In this document: positions 50,954 to 60,476 of the stretch, piece by piece
Numbering within the stretch: the first letter of the stretch is position 1
Layout: each line of letters starts with the position of its first letter
Assembly (NCBI RefSeq): GCF_000022025.1
Contig: NC_011879.1
Location: 124,001-188,000, forward strand
Direction: 5' to 3'
DNA length: 64,000 bases
Source: Pseudarthrobacter chlorophenolicus A6
GTDB taxonomy: Bacteria; Actinomycetota; Actinomycetes; Actinomycetales; Micrococcaceae
Program-made: the position numbers and the translations under genes
Notes under the pieces: model-generated
Databases searched by the model: none
The model's input: the letters and a program-made list of their open reading frames with translations, nothing else
What the model was told of the DNA's origin: nothing

Positions 50954-51439
50954 TTGAGCAATATTGCAGGACTCCTGGATCCCCAGGCAGCACGCGCCCG
51001 GATGGTTTCCCGGGACGCTGCCGCACCCGCCTCCAAGAAGCGCCGCGACGCGGGCTTCTCGCTGATCGAAATCATGGCCGGCATGGCTATCATCGCCATC
51101 CTGGCTTTGGCCATCCTGCCGCAGTTCTCGAAGTACTTCGAGCGTGCAGCGGTGCAGAACCTCTCGGCCGAAGTTTCCAATGCCGCCCTGACGGTGGAAT
51201 CCGACTTCTCGCTCACCGGCAAGGCCAAGTACGTCGCGGCCAACGTGACGGCCTCGGTCGCATCGGTGAACAAGAGCGCCGAGTCCACCCTGACGGGTGC
51301 CGTGGACGGCACCGGCTTCGGCTACACCATCGCCGGCACCAACCAGGCAGTCACCAACTACTGCGTGAAGTACACCAGCCAGGGCGCAACAGCTGGTCTG
51401 GTCGTCACGCCCAAGGCCGGCGCAGCAACCTGCCCGTAG
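50954..51439 (+). CDS. pilA: Type IV major pilin PilA, copy 2
   Basis: 161-aa prepilin with a 34-residue leader. From the FSLIE start its first 60 residues match copy 1 except one (QFS for QFA). Differences cluster in the last half (ASNTA versus GTNQA, and the C-terminal loop). The same two cysteines are kept. TTG start. Recent duplication with surface-loop divergence. Confidence 0.9.
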   Translation: MSNIAGLLDPQAARARMVSRDAAAPASKKRRDAGFSLIEIMAGMAIIAILALAILPQFSKYFERAAVQNLSAEVSNAALTVESDFSLTGKAKYVAANVTASVASVNKSAESTLTGAVDGTGFGYTIAGTNQAVTNYCVKYTSQGATAGLVVTPKAGAATCP

Positions 51440-51454
51440 CCTGACCCTCACTGT

Positions 51455-51493
51455 CTGCGGCCGGCCTCCCTTTCACCCGGGGTCCGGCCGCAG
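51455..51493 (+). terminator. Attenuator-like hairpin before the minor-pilin operon
   Basis: CTGCGGCCGG / CCGGCCGCAG 10-bp stem without T-run. Partial readthrough would keep minor pilins low. Confidence 0.5.
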
Positions 51494-51556
51494 ACGAGGC
51501 GGCCTAAACCGCCCCAACAGCCATACAGCGCTTCAGCTTCAGCGGAAAGGCCCCTC

Positions 51557-51760
51557 ATGTCGGCGCACGAAACCTCCACGGACACCAGCCTGTCCGAGGC
51601 CGTCGCAAGCATCGGCGGGTCCCTGCTGAAAACCCTGCCCTCACGGCGCTGGGTCCACGACCGCCACGCCACCGCCTGGGGAGACATCGAATCCTTCGAA
51701 TCCACCGACGCAGGCCTTCTGACTCCCCGGACCATCGACTTCGCGGAGATGACTGCATGA
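51557..51760 (+). CDS. Unknown 67-aa protein of the minor-pilin operon
   Basis: Polar acidic protein, no membrane helix. GGAAAGG precedes the ATG; the stop overlaps the next ATG (ATGA). Possibly a chaperone or regulator of the large minor pilin. Confidence 0.6.
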   Translation: MSAHETSTDTSLSEAVASIGGSLLKTLPSRRWVHDRHATAWGDIESFESTDAGLLTPRTIDFAEMTA

Positions 51761-53610
51761 CCGGCGCCTGGGCACAACACCGCCTCGTCCGGCGGTTCCT
51801 GAAGCAGGACAAAGGATCCGTCATCCTCGAGGGTGTCATCAGCCTCGGGGTCATCGCCGTGCTCACCCTCGGCTACACCAGCGTTTCCACCCAGGCCTCC
51901 ACGACCCAGCGCACCGCGGTGAACGAATCCATCGCAGCCCAGGCCGCTCAGGACGCCCTGGAAAAAGCAAAGGCCACCAACTGGGCAGACGTCGGAACGG
52001 ATGTGGCCTCCACGAGCATTGTCCTGCCGTCCGGTGTGGAAAAGATCACCGGGGGAGCGCTGCCTGCCAACCCGGCCAGCATTGAGGTCCGCGGGCTGCC
52101 GATCACCGTCCGGACAGCCGTCGGATGGCAGAAGAAGCCCTCAGGCCCTTCTGACTTCGGCACGAAGCTCGTGATGGTGGAAGTTTCCTGGCAGGACGTC
52201 CAAGGCGACACCGCCACGGCCCACAAGAAGCCGCAACAGATCCTTATCACCCCGGGCATCGGCGAGGCAGTTCCGGCAGGTATCCGCGGCTCCACCGAAG
52301 TTGCGCCCACTCCGGCGCCGACGCCTACCCCCACCCCCACCCCGACGCCAACACCTACGCCAACCCCGACCCCCACGCCGCCGCCGGCCCCGGCTCCGGT
52401 CTCGCCGTTCATCGACGTGCCCACCACATACGTCTTCTTCGACGAGATCCTGTGGATGTACAACGAGGGCATCAGCACCGGCTGGCTGGAATCTGACGGG
52501 ACGCGGACCTACCGGCCCAGCCTCGGGACCACCCGCGACCAGATGGCGGCCTTCATCTACCGCCAGTTCAAGTCGCCGGCGTTCGCCGCACCCACGAGCT
52601 CGCCGTACAGCGATCTGACCCCGAGCAGCCCGCTGTACAAGGAGATCACCTACCTCGATTCGAAGGGCGTCCTGCCCTGGGACGGGGCCACGTTCGGCGC
52701 CGCAACGGCCGTCAGCCGGGAAGACATGGCCGTCCTCATGTACCGGATGGCGGGCCGCCCGGCCTACACACCGCCGGCGACGTCCCCCTTCATTGATGTC
52801 CCGGTCACCGACGACCACTACAAGGAGATGGCGTGGATGAAATTCACCGGCATCTCCACCGGATGGTCCGATGGAACCTACCGTCCCAGCATCGCCGTCG
52901 CCCGCGACCAGATGGCTGCGTTCTTCTACCGCTACGACGCCCTGTTCGGCAACGCTATTCCGGCGACCTACACGGACATCCAGAAGAAGTACGATGCGGT
53001 GAACGGGCCCGTCGTCCTCGGCAGCGGCTCGGGCGGGGAAGTCTACGGCCTGATCAACGGCGGCGGATACCGCTGCTACGACAAGGGCTGCATCCTGTGG
53101 TCCCCCGCTTCCGGGGCTTGGCTCTCCCTGACCGGGCCCATCCGGAACCTGTGGGGCTCGATGGGCTACGAAACCAGTTTCCTTGGATACCCGACCAACG
53201 ACGGCGTCACCGGCCTGAAAAACGGTGGGGCCTCCCAGGACTTCCAGGGCGGTGCCATTGTCTGGTCCGCGGCGACCGGAGCGCACGCCTCCAACGGCGC
53301 CATCCGCAGTTACTGGCTGGCAGCATCTGCCCAGGACGGCTGGCTCGGCTACCCGACCACCGAAGAGATTCCCATCAAGGACAACGGCAGGAAGCAGAAC
53401 TACCAGGGCGGCTACATCTACTGGAACCCTGCGATCGGCACCACCTACGTCATGGGAGCCATCGGCAGCACCTGGATCAGCCAGGGCGCGGAGAACAGCA
53501 AGTTCGGCTACCCCGTCTCCAGCGAATACGCGTGGAACGGACAGCAGCGCCAGGACTTCCAGAACGGCTACATCACATGGACATCAACCGGCGGGGTGGT
53601 GCTGCACTAA
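51757..53610 (+). CDS. Large minor pilin with SLH and LGFP modules
   Basis: The 617-aa protein has a leader ending QDKG, then SVILEGVISLGVIAVL (Glu5 kept), so it joins the pilus. A Thr/Pro repeat linker lies at about 185-210. Three SLH-like repeats follow (FIDVP...YRPS...RDQMAAFIYR, twice in full plus one diverged). The C-terminal third has LGFP-type repeats (FLGYPTNDG, WLGYPTTEE, KFGYPVSSE) known to bind actinobacterial cell walls. It is probably the adhesive tip contacting other cells or the own envelope. Confidence 0.85.
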   Translation: MTGAWAQHRLVRRFLKQDKGSVILEGVISLGVIAVLTLGYTSVSTQASTTQRTAVNESIAAQAAQDALEKAKATNWADVGTDVASTSIVLPSGVEKITGGALPANPASIEVRGLPITVRTAVGWQKKPSGPSDFGTKLVMVEVSWQDVQGDTATAHKKPQQILITPGIGEAVPAGIRGSTEVAPTPAPTPTPTPTPTPTPTPTPTPTPPPAPAPVSPFIDVPTTYVFFDEILWMYNEGISTGWLESDGTRTYRPSLGTTRDQMAAFIYRQFKSPAFAAPTSSPYSDLTPSSPLYKEITYLDSKGVLPWDGATFGAATAVSREDMAVLMYRMAGRPAYTPPATSPFIDVPVTDDHYKEMAWMKFTGISTGWSDGTYRPSIAVARDQMAAFFYRYDALFGNAIPATYTDIQKKYDAVNGPVVLGSGSGGEVYGLINGGGYRCYDKGCILWSPASGAWLSLTGPIRNLWGSMGYETSFLGYPTNDGVTGLKNGGASQDFQGGAIVWSAATGAHASNGAIRSYWLAASAQDGWLGYPTTEEIPIKDNGRKQNYQGGYIYWNPAIGTTYVMGAIGSTWISQGAENSKFGYPVSSEYAWNGQQRQDFQNGYITWTSTGGVVLH

Positions 53611-54890
53611 TGCGCGACTGGATCACAGACCGCTTCGAGGACATTCGCCGCAAGGGCGTACGAGACAGGGGATTCGTTCTTGTCTCGACCATCATGTTGT
53701 TCGTCATGGTCAGCGGCACGGTTTACTGGCTGATCTCGGCCACCGACCGGACCGTCAAGAGCTCCTTCCAGACGAGCGACTTCATCCAGTCAGGGCAGCT
53801 CGCAGACCTGGCCATCCAGGATGCGATGTACCAGCTGAACGAGGTCCGTCCGGCGACCCTGCCGGCCAAGGCGACACCGCGCAAGGGCGGCACCGACAAT
53901 GATGGGGCCTGGGAGTGGTACGCAGACCCGGTGACCCTGGGTGACGGCGGTAAAACCGCTGTCCTGCATGCCACCGGCACCTTCCGCGGCGCCATCCGCA
54001 AGGTTCAGGCAACAGCCCAGGGCCCCCGCGTGGGCGGCTTCAAGGTCGAGGCTGATGACTCCATCACCTACCAGGTGGCACCCTCAACGGCCTTCTCGCA
54101 CACGGTGCTGGGCAGCTCGGTCACCGTGCAGAACGGCATCACGGGCGCCAGCCCGTTCCTGTCCGGATCCGTTGGCCTGCTCGGCAACACCCTGGACGTC
54201 AAGGCGGCCGCCGGTACAACATCAAAAGCCGACGTCAACTACTACCAGTACGGGCCGAACGCCACCTCCCTAACCGTTGCCGGAGGCGTCCGCGCGCCCG
54301 CTGGGCTCTCTCTTGACCCACAGTTCATCACCGACAATATGGCCAGCTGCGGAGGCGCGACCCCCCAGGACTGGAAAGCGTCGCAGAACGGCGGGGTCCT
54401 GACGGCAAGCACCCCGGGCAACGTTGGCTGCTACGCCTCCATGGATTTCGATGTTCCCACCGTCATCCAGGGCAGCGGATCCTTCAACGCCTACGTCAGC
54501 GGCGGAGTCACCGTCCGGGAAAACATCAGTGCCGCAACCGGAACCGGCCTGAACATCTACGCCAACGGCAACGTCGGCTTCCCGACCGAAGAGGCCGACG
54601 GATCATCCCTGACCGTTCGGAACCTGTACGTCTACGCCCCGCAAGGACTCTGCAGCACACCCACCGCCGCAGCGGGCGGGTTCCGATCCCTCACCAAGAG
54701 CCTGGACTTCTCCGGCTCCCTGGCCTGCAAGACCGTCCGGGTAGCCGGAACCTTCAAGCAGGGAGACAACACCGACAGCCGGTATCCGGACCGCAAGGGC
54801 CCGATCAGCCCCACCGGGGACGACATCTTCGACAACACTGTCTGGTACCTCGCCGACTACCAGCAGCCCACCGGGAGCCGGGTCCCCTAA
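53610..54890 (+). CDS. PilX-like minor pilin
   Basis: The 426-aa product has leader RRKGVRDRG, then FVLVSTIMLFVMVSGTVYWLI. It lacks Glu5, as PilX/GspK proteins do, with a T at +6. The large beta-rich domain holds about six cysteines. The TAATG overlap couples it to the SLH/LGFP pilin. Confidence 0.75.
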   Translation: MRDWITDRFEDIRRKGVRDRGFVLVSTIMLFVMVSGTVYWLISATDRTVKSSFQTSDFIQSGQLADLAIQDAMYQLNEVRPATLPAKATPRKGGTDNDGAWEWYADPVTLGDGGKTAVLHATGTFRGAIRKVQATAQGPRVGGFKVEADDSITYQVAPSTAFSHTVLGSSVTVQNGITGASPFLSGSVGLLGNTLDVKAAAGTTSKADVNYYQYGPNATSLTVAGGVRAPAGLSLDPQFITDNMASCGGATPQDWKASQNGGVLTASTPGNVGCYASMDFDVPTVIQGSGSFNAYVSGGVTVRENISAATGTGLNIYANGNVGFPTEEADGSSLTVRNLYVYAPQGLCSTPTAAAGGFRSLTKSLDFSGSLACKTVRVAGTFKQGDNTDSRYPDRKGPISPTGDDIFDNTVWYLADYQQPTGSRVP

Positions 54891-54926
54891 GTGGGCGGCG
54901 CGACCATCGTGTCGATAAACGATCCA

Positions 54927-54937
54927 GCCGCACACAG
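54927..54937 (+). promoter_or_regulatory. Motif B-like element before the fibronectin-like pilin
   Basis: GCCGCACACAG, seven bases, ATG at 54945. The last base differs. The only motif B clearly in system II coding order. Confidence 0.45.
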
Positions 54938-54944
54938 GAAAGGT

Positions 54945-57900
54945 ATGGCAATGAAAAATCTGATTGACCGGTACAAGAAGCGCCGCCGCGACGCAGGCAT
55001 GGGCCTCGTTGAAGCGGTCGTGGGTATCGGTCTGGCCGCCATCATCATTGGCGGGCCGATCCTGTACTTCACCACGGTGAACAACACTGCTGCCGGAAAC
55101 GCCTCCACGCAGTCCCAGAACACTGCCATCTCTGAGGCGCTGGACCGTGCGGTGGCCAACGTCCAGGCCTCCGACACCATTGTCTACGCCGGCCCCAACG
55201 AGCTGGTTACCCGCTCGACGGAAGTCGAGGAGGGCAAACCTGACGTTCCCGTGGTGACCCGCTGGGTCCTGAACGGCACGACGCTGTACCGCCAGACCTG
55301 GAGTGGCGCCGGCACGGGCCCTACGGAAGCTCCCGCCTACAACCGCACCACGGCGGTCACCAACACCGCCGTGACGGGCACGGTCATCCAGGACCTGAAG
55401 CTGGACAACGACCTTTTCTCCTACACGGACAAGGACGGAACCAACATCGACGTCAAGGCACCGAAGGATGCCCTGACCGAGACTGCCCGGACCAACCCTG
55501 CAGACGGAAAGCGGACGTACGACATCGCGCTGGTCAACCTGGCCATCAAGGCCGGCACGACCGCCAACGGAGGCAAGACCGGGGTAGTTGAGTCCAAGAC
55601 CTCCGCCGCGCCCCGCAGCGTCTCCGGCAAGGCGACCGGAATGGACGGAACCCTCCCGATCTGCCCGGCCGTCACCGTGAGCACCAACGCCGCCGGCAAA
55701 CCGGTCATCGCCTGGTCCACCCTCTCCGGTTACACCAGCTACCAGGTCACCCGTAACGGTACCGAGGTCGCGGTGGTCACCGCAGCCGCCACGGACACGC
55801 AGAAGTCCTGGACGGATGCTGCCGTTACTGCAGGGCCCGCCGAGGTTGTCCAGTACCGCGTCTACGCCCGCAACGCGGACGGCACCACCGCGTCCATCTC
55901 CTGCATGCCCAAAGTGTGGTCCCCGCAGCTCACCGCGCCGGAATTCCAGAACTCCGGCGTGTTCCCCACCGCCGCCCAGGCCCACGAATGGACCGACGGC
56001 GCCGACGGGGCGCTTGCCTTGAAGAAGCCCCGCATCGTGCTCAAATGGGGCGCTGTGGCCGGTGCGACCAGCTACGAGCTGAAGTACCGCGAACTTGATC
56101 CGGTTACCGGCAGCCCGCTGACCCCGGGATTCACCGCTGTTGCTACCGCCCTGCCCGCCACCAGCACCACTTTCACCTGGGATGAAGGAGGATGGGCGTC
56201 CTCCTACGAGTGGTTCATCAAGGCCAATGCCGGTGCAGGACAGGGCCAGTCGGCTGAGTCCGCCCACATCAAGACCCTGACACACCCGCCTGCCCCGCAG
56301 AACGTGGATGTCAACCCGCAGTACGGCACGGGCTCTGCCCGGCTGACCACCGGCACCAACGTCATCACCTGGAGCGCGTCGCCCACAGCGGTTTCCTACG
56401 ACGTGTGGCGCTACAACTCCGGCAGCTCCGGGGCTGTAACCCTGTTGGGCAGCATCAGCGGTACTGCACCGCGCACCTACTCGGACAACGTGCCGTACGG
56501 CACGACGTACACCTACTACATCGCCGCCATCAACGACGGACCCCGCGGCAACACCAGCGGCAAGGCCTCCTCGGCGAGCCCGGAAGCAGGAGTCACTTCG
56601 GCTACCGGTCTGATGCCGACCGCCTCCTACCGGGAATCAGCCACCGCGCCGGTCATCACCACGGCCTCCTACAAGGGACTTCAGCCGCTGTCCATCGAAC
56701 GGGCCGCGAACACCACCCCTGTGAACCCCGCCCCGACCCCTGTCTCCCAGCTGCAGTTCCCTCCGATCCCGGAAGAGAACGCTTCCCGGGACTACGACGG
56801 GTACAACCAGCTGCAGTGGAACCCGACGCTGTCGGCGACCGGCTACCAGGTCGCTCGCTTCACCCGGTCCGGCGCCAAGACCTGCCTGACCGCAGTCTGC
56901 GGGGATGCCCCGAGTGGAGGCATCACCGCGACGTCCTACAAGGACCCCGCCGCCAGGGGCACCCAGTTCGACTACGCGGCCATCGCGTACAACGCCACGG
57001 GCCTGAGTGTGGAGTTCTCCGCCAAGGAGACCCTCACACAGCGCCCGCCCACCCCCGACCTGACGCTTGTCCGCGCACCGGGGCTCACCGACCGGTCGGC
57101 CGACTTCAAGATCGTTCAGAACGCTGACGCCGGCAACGCCAGCACGGATAAGTTCTGCACCTCAACCACGTGCTCCTACGAGCTGAAAAAGAGCACCACC
57201 GTGGTCTCGACGACCAAGCACAGCCAGTCCGGTGCCCTGGTCGAATGGGACGGGGCCGACAGCCCGGACGGAGCCACCACGACGTTCACGGCCCGGTCCA
57301 AGAACGCCGCGGTGACCAACAACGGCTACAGCGACGCGAACGCAGAGACAGTCAACACCTACCCGGGGAAGTTCTCGGCCCTTGCCAACATCGGTGACCG
57401 CAACGGAAAGCAGGCCGCGCGCTACCGGCTGAGTGTGACGGCCATGGACATGGGCAACGAGTCCAACGGCGCGACCAACGTCCGCTGGGGCAGCATCCCC
57501 GGCGGCAGCACCCTCAAGGTCGTCCGCAAGTCCCTGGGCGGCGACACTATCAGCCCCAACGGCACCACCTCCGGGCTGTCCCTCTCGACGGCGCCCACCA
57601 ACACGTACACCACCGACGACCCTGGTGTGGACGACGATGTCGCCTCACCGGGCGCGGCCTTCCAGTACGAGCTGACCGCCACAGCAGCCAACGGGCTGTC
57701 CCGGACCGTCAAGTCCCAGCCGATCATCACCCCGGCCGACATCTCGCGTGCGGGCACCATGGTCATCACCTGCTCCGGCACTGATACCCGCCAGTTCACA
57801 CAGGCCCAGGTTGGTTACACCTCCGACGGCTCGTTCTTCAAGGGCGCCTACTCCCAGCCGTACGCGTACCAGAAAATCGCCGGACAGATGGTCTGGTCGG

Positions 57901-58373
57901 ACAGCGGACATCCGGAGTCCCTGGACGGACGTCCGCGGTACGGCGCCAGCAATGGCACCTCCTACCTGGGTGTCGCCAGCTCCGGAACCAACGTGTTCAG
58001 CGGCAACACCTTCTACTACACCGGCTGGAACTACGGCCTGAACGGTCAGTACTCGTCCGCCAGCGGCGACTTCGCGTCCGGACCGGGCGTGGGCTACTAC
58101 CAGGGAGTGACCGCTGGCTTCTATGCCGTCACCAGGGGTATGGACCGTACGCTGACTAACCCGGACACCGGAATGGCCCAGGTCTACAACGGCCCGGACT
58201 CCTACTACGTGAACCCCAACATCACGGTGCTCGCAACCTTCCAGAATGGATGCGCGGCAGCCGGTGCCACCGGAACGGCACTGGTTGAGCCCCGGGATGC
58301 CTGCTACACGTTCAACGGCTCTGCCTGCGACGACGTGGCCTACTGGAACCGGCCGAAGTGGGTTTCCCGCTAA
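54945..58373 (+). CDS. Giant minor pilin / adhesin with fibronectin-like modules
   Basis: The 1142-aa product has leader KKRRRDAG, then MGLVEAVVGIGLAAIIIGG with Glu5. A roughly 200-residue PilW-like part follows, then four or more Fn3-like beta modules (VIAWSTLSGYTSYQVTRNG, IVLKWGAVAGATSYELKY, NVITWSASPTAVSYDVWRYN, LQWNPTLSATGYQVARF). A Gly/Tyr/Ser-rich C-terminal domain with four cysteines closes it. It likely reaches far from the cell as a tip or fibre adhesin. Confidence 0.8.
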   Translation: MAMKNLIDRYKKRRRDAGMGLVEAVVGIGLAAIIIGGPILYFTTVNNTAAGNASTQSQNTAISEALDRAVANVQASDTIVYAGPNELVTRSTEVEEGKPDVPVVTRWVLNGTTLYRQTWSGAGTGPTEAPAYNRTTAVTNTAVTGTVIQDLKLDNDLFSYTDKDGTNIDVKAPKDALTETARTNPADGKRTYDIALVNLAIKAGTTANGGKTGVVESKTSAAPRSVSGKATGMDGTLPICPAVTVSTNAAGKPVIAWSTLSGYTSYQVTRNGTEVAVVTAAATDTQKSWTDAAVTAGPAEVVQYRVYARNADGTTASISCMPKVWSPQLTAPEFQNSGVFPTAAQAHEWTDGADGALALKKPRIVLKWGAVAGATSYELKYRELDPVTGSPLTPGFTAVATALPATSTTFTWDEGGWASSYEWFIKANAGAGQGQSAESAHIKTLTHPPAPQNVDVNPQYGTGSARLTTGTNVITWSASPTAVSYDVWRYNSGSSGAVTLLGSISGTAPRTYSDNVPYGTTYTYYIAAINDGPRGNTSGKASSASPEAGVTSATGLMPTASYRESATAPVITTASYKGLQPLSIERAANTTPVNPAPTPVSQLQFPPIPEENASRDYDGYNQLQWNPTLSATGYQVARFTRSGAKTCLTAVCGDAPSGGITATSYKDPAARGTQFDYAAIAYNATGLSVEFSAKETLTQRPPTPDLTLVRAPGLTDRSADFKIVQNADAGNASTDKFCTSTTCSYELKKSTTVVSTTKHSQSGALVEWDGADSPDGATTTFTARSKNAAVTNNGYSDANAETVNTYPGKFSALANIGDRNGKQAARYRLSVTAMDMGNESNGATNVRWGSIPGGSTLKVVRKSLGGDTISPNGTTSGLSLSTAPTNTYTTDDPGVDDDVASPGAAFQYELTATAANGLSRTVKSQPIITPADISRAGTMVITCSGTDTRQFTQAQVGYTSDGSFFKGAYSQPYAYQKIAGQMVWSDSGHPESLDGRPRYGASNGTSYLGVASSGTNVFSGNTFYYTGWNYGLNGQYSSASGDFASGPGVGYYQGVTAGFYAVTRGMDRTLTNPDTGMAQVYNGPDSYYVNPNITVLATFQNGCAAAGATGTALVEPRDACYTFNGSACDDVAYWNRPKWVSR

Positions 58374-58412
58374 GGGAAGTGCCCGTCCATGAAGTCGGTG
58401 CATAGGAAAGGC

Positions 58413-59516
58413 ATGATGAAGCAGCACCCGCCCCGCAAGTCCAGGGCCAGGATCGCGGCCGTGGTCGCCGGCGCAGCAGCAGTTGTTGCTGTCGCCGGCG
58501 CCGCGGTGCTGATCCCGGCCAACTCAAGCCAGGAACCCGCCGTGACGACGGACATCGCCGCTTTGGCCCCGGCGAACTCCGGGACCCTGGTCCTGGCGCC
58601 GTACTCGACCAGTTGGTGGTCCAAGGTCGCGGCCATGGCACCCAGGGAGCTGATGCTGCAGGACCTGACGCCGCCCGAAGACCTGAACATTGATGAGGTG
58701 GGCTATTCCTCGAGTCCTGACCCAGAGCAGCGTGACATCGCCGGCACCGGGCCCCTGCGTGTCTTCTATATCGAGGCCAAGGACGAGGATTCGGCGCAAC
58801 GGATCGCGCATTGGCTGGGTGAGGCCTCGGGCAACGATCACCGCAACGTCCACCGCAACGGGCGCATCCTGGCCGTCACCGCCGTCTGGGTGAAGGACTA
58901 CCCGGTCCCGTCACAGTCCATGGCCTCCGTGCCGTCCTTCAAACCGTCGCTGAGCGGCAAGCAGGCCGCCATGTGGTTCAATCCCGGGCAGGACGTCGGG
59001 GCACTGGCTGGTTCACCTGACAGCGACTCCGCGAAAGCACTGCGGACCTATCTGGAGAAGGGCCTCGGGTTCAGCGCAGACGCAGCCTGGAACGGGTCCA
59101 GCACGGACGGCAATTCCTGGAACGGCACCTTCGGCGCCGGCAACATCGATCCCGCCCGGATCAACTTCACCGAGGCCTCCGCAGCGCTGACCCCGCAGAA
59201 GGTCCTCTCGGAGTTCGTCGGCCCGACCAACGGCAACACCCGCACCGACTACCGGATCATTGACCCCGGGGCCGGTTCATTTTTGGCCAGCAGCGTGGTC
59301 AGGGCCGAAGGCCAGGACGGGACGCTTGGAGCCGGCGGAGTGCCACCGGCCGTACAACCGGTCGATCACGCCAAGGTGACCGCTATGATCGACCTCAACG
59401 CATGGAATCGCGCAGCTACGGGGGACCTGGCGATCCAGGAGAGCGTCCTGACAAGGGCCATCTCCGCCAACGGATCCGAAATGAACCTGCAACTGACGTA
59501 CTCACCTGTCTCTTGA
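58413..59516 (+). CDS. Membrane-anchored outer protein, 367 aa
   Basis: Basic N-terminus, one helix (IAAVVAGAAAVVAVAGAAVLI) and a large outer domain without cysteines. Start ATG 58413 or 58416 after AGGAAAGG. No family recognised. It lies 39 bases after the adhesin, so it probably belongs to the operon. Confidence 0.65.
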   Translation: MMKQHPPRKSRARIAAVVAGAAAVVAVAGAAVLIPANSSQEPAVTTDIAALAPANSGTLVLAPYSTSWWSKVAAMAPRELMLQDLTPPEDLNIDEVGYSSSPDPEQRDIAGTGPLRVFYIEAKDEDSAQRIAHWLGEASGNDHRNVHRNGRILAVTAVWVKDYPVPSQSMASVPSFKPSLSGKQAAMWFNPGQDVGALAGSPDSDSAKALRTYLEKGLGFSADAAWNGSSTDGNSWNGTFGAGNIDPARINFTEASAALTPQKVLSEFVGPTNGNTRTDYRIIDPGAGSFLASSVVRAEGQDGTLGAGGVPPAVQPVDHAKVTAMIDLNAWNRAATGDLAIQESVLTRAISANGSEMNLQLTYSPVS

Positions 59517-59535
59517 CAAATGAGAGACTTTGTAG

Positions 59536-59564
59536 TTGACGTATTGCAAGCCCACGTGTAACGT
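59536..59564 (+). promoter_or_regulatory. Strong C-family promoter, leaderless gene
   Basis: TTGACG, 17-base spacer, TAACGT, then seven bases to ATG 59572. A second TTGACA lies 18 bases upstream. Confidence 0.65.
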
Positions 59565-59571
59565 CTCGGTT

Positions 59572-60339
59572 ATGGAGAAGAATTTGAAGCGCACAATTGC
59601 CGGCCTCGGTGCCGCAGCCCTCGTTGGCGGGTCCCTGCTGTTCGGCGCGGGCGCTGCCAGTGCCGCAGGCTGCCCTGCAGGCCAGCACTGGAACGACTTT
59701 GGCGGGGGATCAGGCTACTGCTCGCCCAACGCCAGCGGCGGAGGCACGGGTGGAAACGCCGGTGTAGACCTCGGCGGTGGCGGGGTCGGCTCCGGCTCGA
59801 CCGTGGGTGGCGGAACAGCTCCGTCCATGCCTGGCGGCGCCCCCGTCCTGGGTGCACCTCCGGCCGCCCCCGCGCCGGCTCCCGTCTACCAGGCTCCCGT
59901 ACCTGTCTACCAGGCTCCGGCGCCCGCTTACCAGGCTCCCGCTCCTGCGCGCGTGCCCTCCTACCAGCCTCCTGCCAGCAACGGCTACGTCCCGTCGTAC
60001 GCGGCACCGGCCACCGGTGGTTACACCGCTCCGTCCCAGGGCGGGGGAGCCGCAATTGCCAACCCGGCCACCGGCGGCGCAGTTCAGCAGACGGCCGAAG
60101 GCACCTGGGTGGACACGTCCACCGGCGCCGAGGTGGATGCATCGGTGGCCGCTGAGGCAGCCGCGAAGGCTAACGCAGAGAAGGCTAACGCAGAGAAGAA
60201 GGCAGCTGAGGAGAAGGCCGCTGCTGAGAAGAAGGCAGCTGAGGAGAAGAAGCAGGCTGAAATCAAGGCTGCGATCGCCAAGGCGAAGATGGAAACGTCC
60301 GTCAAGGACGCCGTCGCGAAGGCCTGGGCCGACCGCTAG
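59572..60339 (+). CDS. Secreted repeat protein with TolA-like coiled tail
   Basis: The 255-aa product has a Sec signal ending ASAAG, a small two-cysteine motif (GCPAGQHWN...YCSP), a Gly-rich stretch, then PAPVYQ/PAPAYQ repeats. It ends in a Lys/Glu/Ala coiled coil like TolA or cell-wall stalk proteins. Probably spans or coats the cell wall around the pilus. Leaderless from a consensus promoter. Confidence 0.75.
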   Translation: MEKNLKRTIAGLGAAALVGGSLLFGAGAASAAGCPAGQHWNDFGGGSGYCSPNASGGGTGGNAGVDLGGGGVGSGSTVGGGTAPSMPGGAPVLGAPPAAPAPAPVYQAPVPVYQAPAPAYQAPAPARVPSYQPPASNGYVPSYAAPATGGYTAPSQGGGAAIANPATGGAVQQTAEGTWVDTSTGAEVDASVAAEAAAKANAEKANAEKKAAEEKAAAEKKAAEEKKQAEIKAAIAKAKMETSVKDAVAKAWADR

Positions 60340-60356
60340 GATCCTTTCTCGTCGAA

Positions 60357-60387
60357 AACCCCGCTGCGTATCCCCAGCGGGGTTTTT
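60357..60387 (+). terminator. Intrinsic terminator
   Basis: AACCCCGCTG / CAGCGGGGTT followed by TTT. Confidence 0.8.
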
Positions 60388-60476
60388 CGTGCCCCTCGGT
60401 GGCTTGGCTCGCTTGTGGCTAACGCGATAGGATGTAACGGTAAATGCTATTCTCCGTCACACCCTTTTGGAGTCCG

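Noticed and set aside
52310..52400. Tandem DNA repeat (ACCCCGACGCC-like)
   Set aside because: It is explained by the Thr/Pro linker of the SLH/LGFP pilin.
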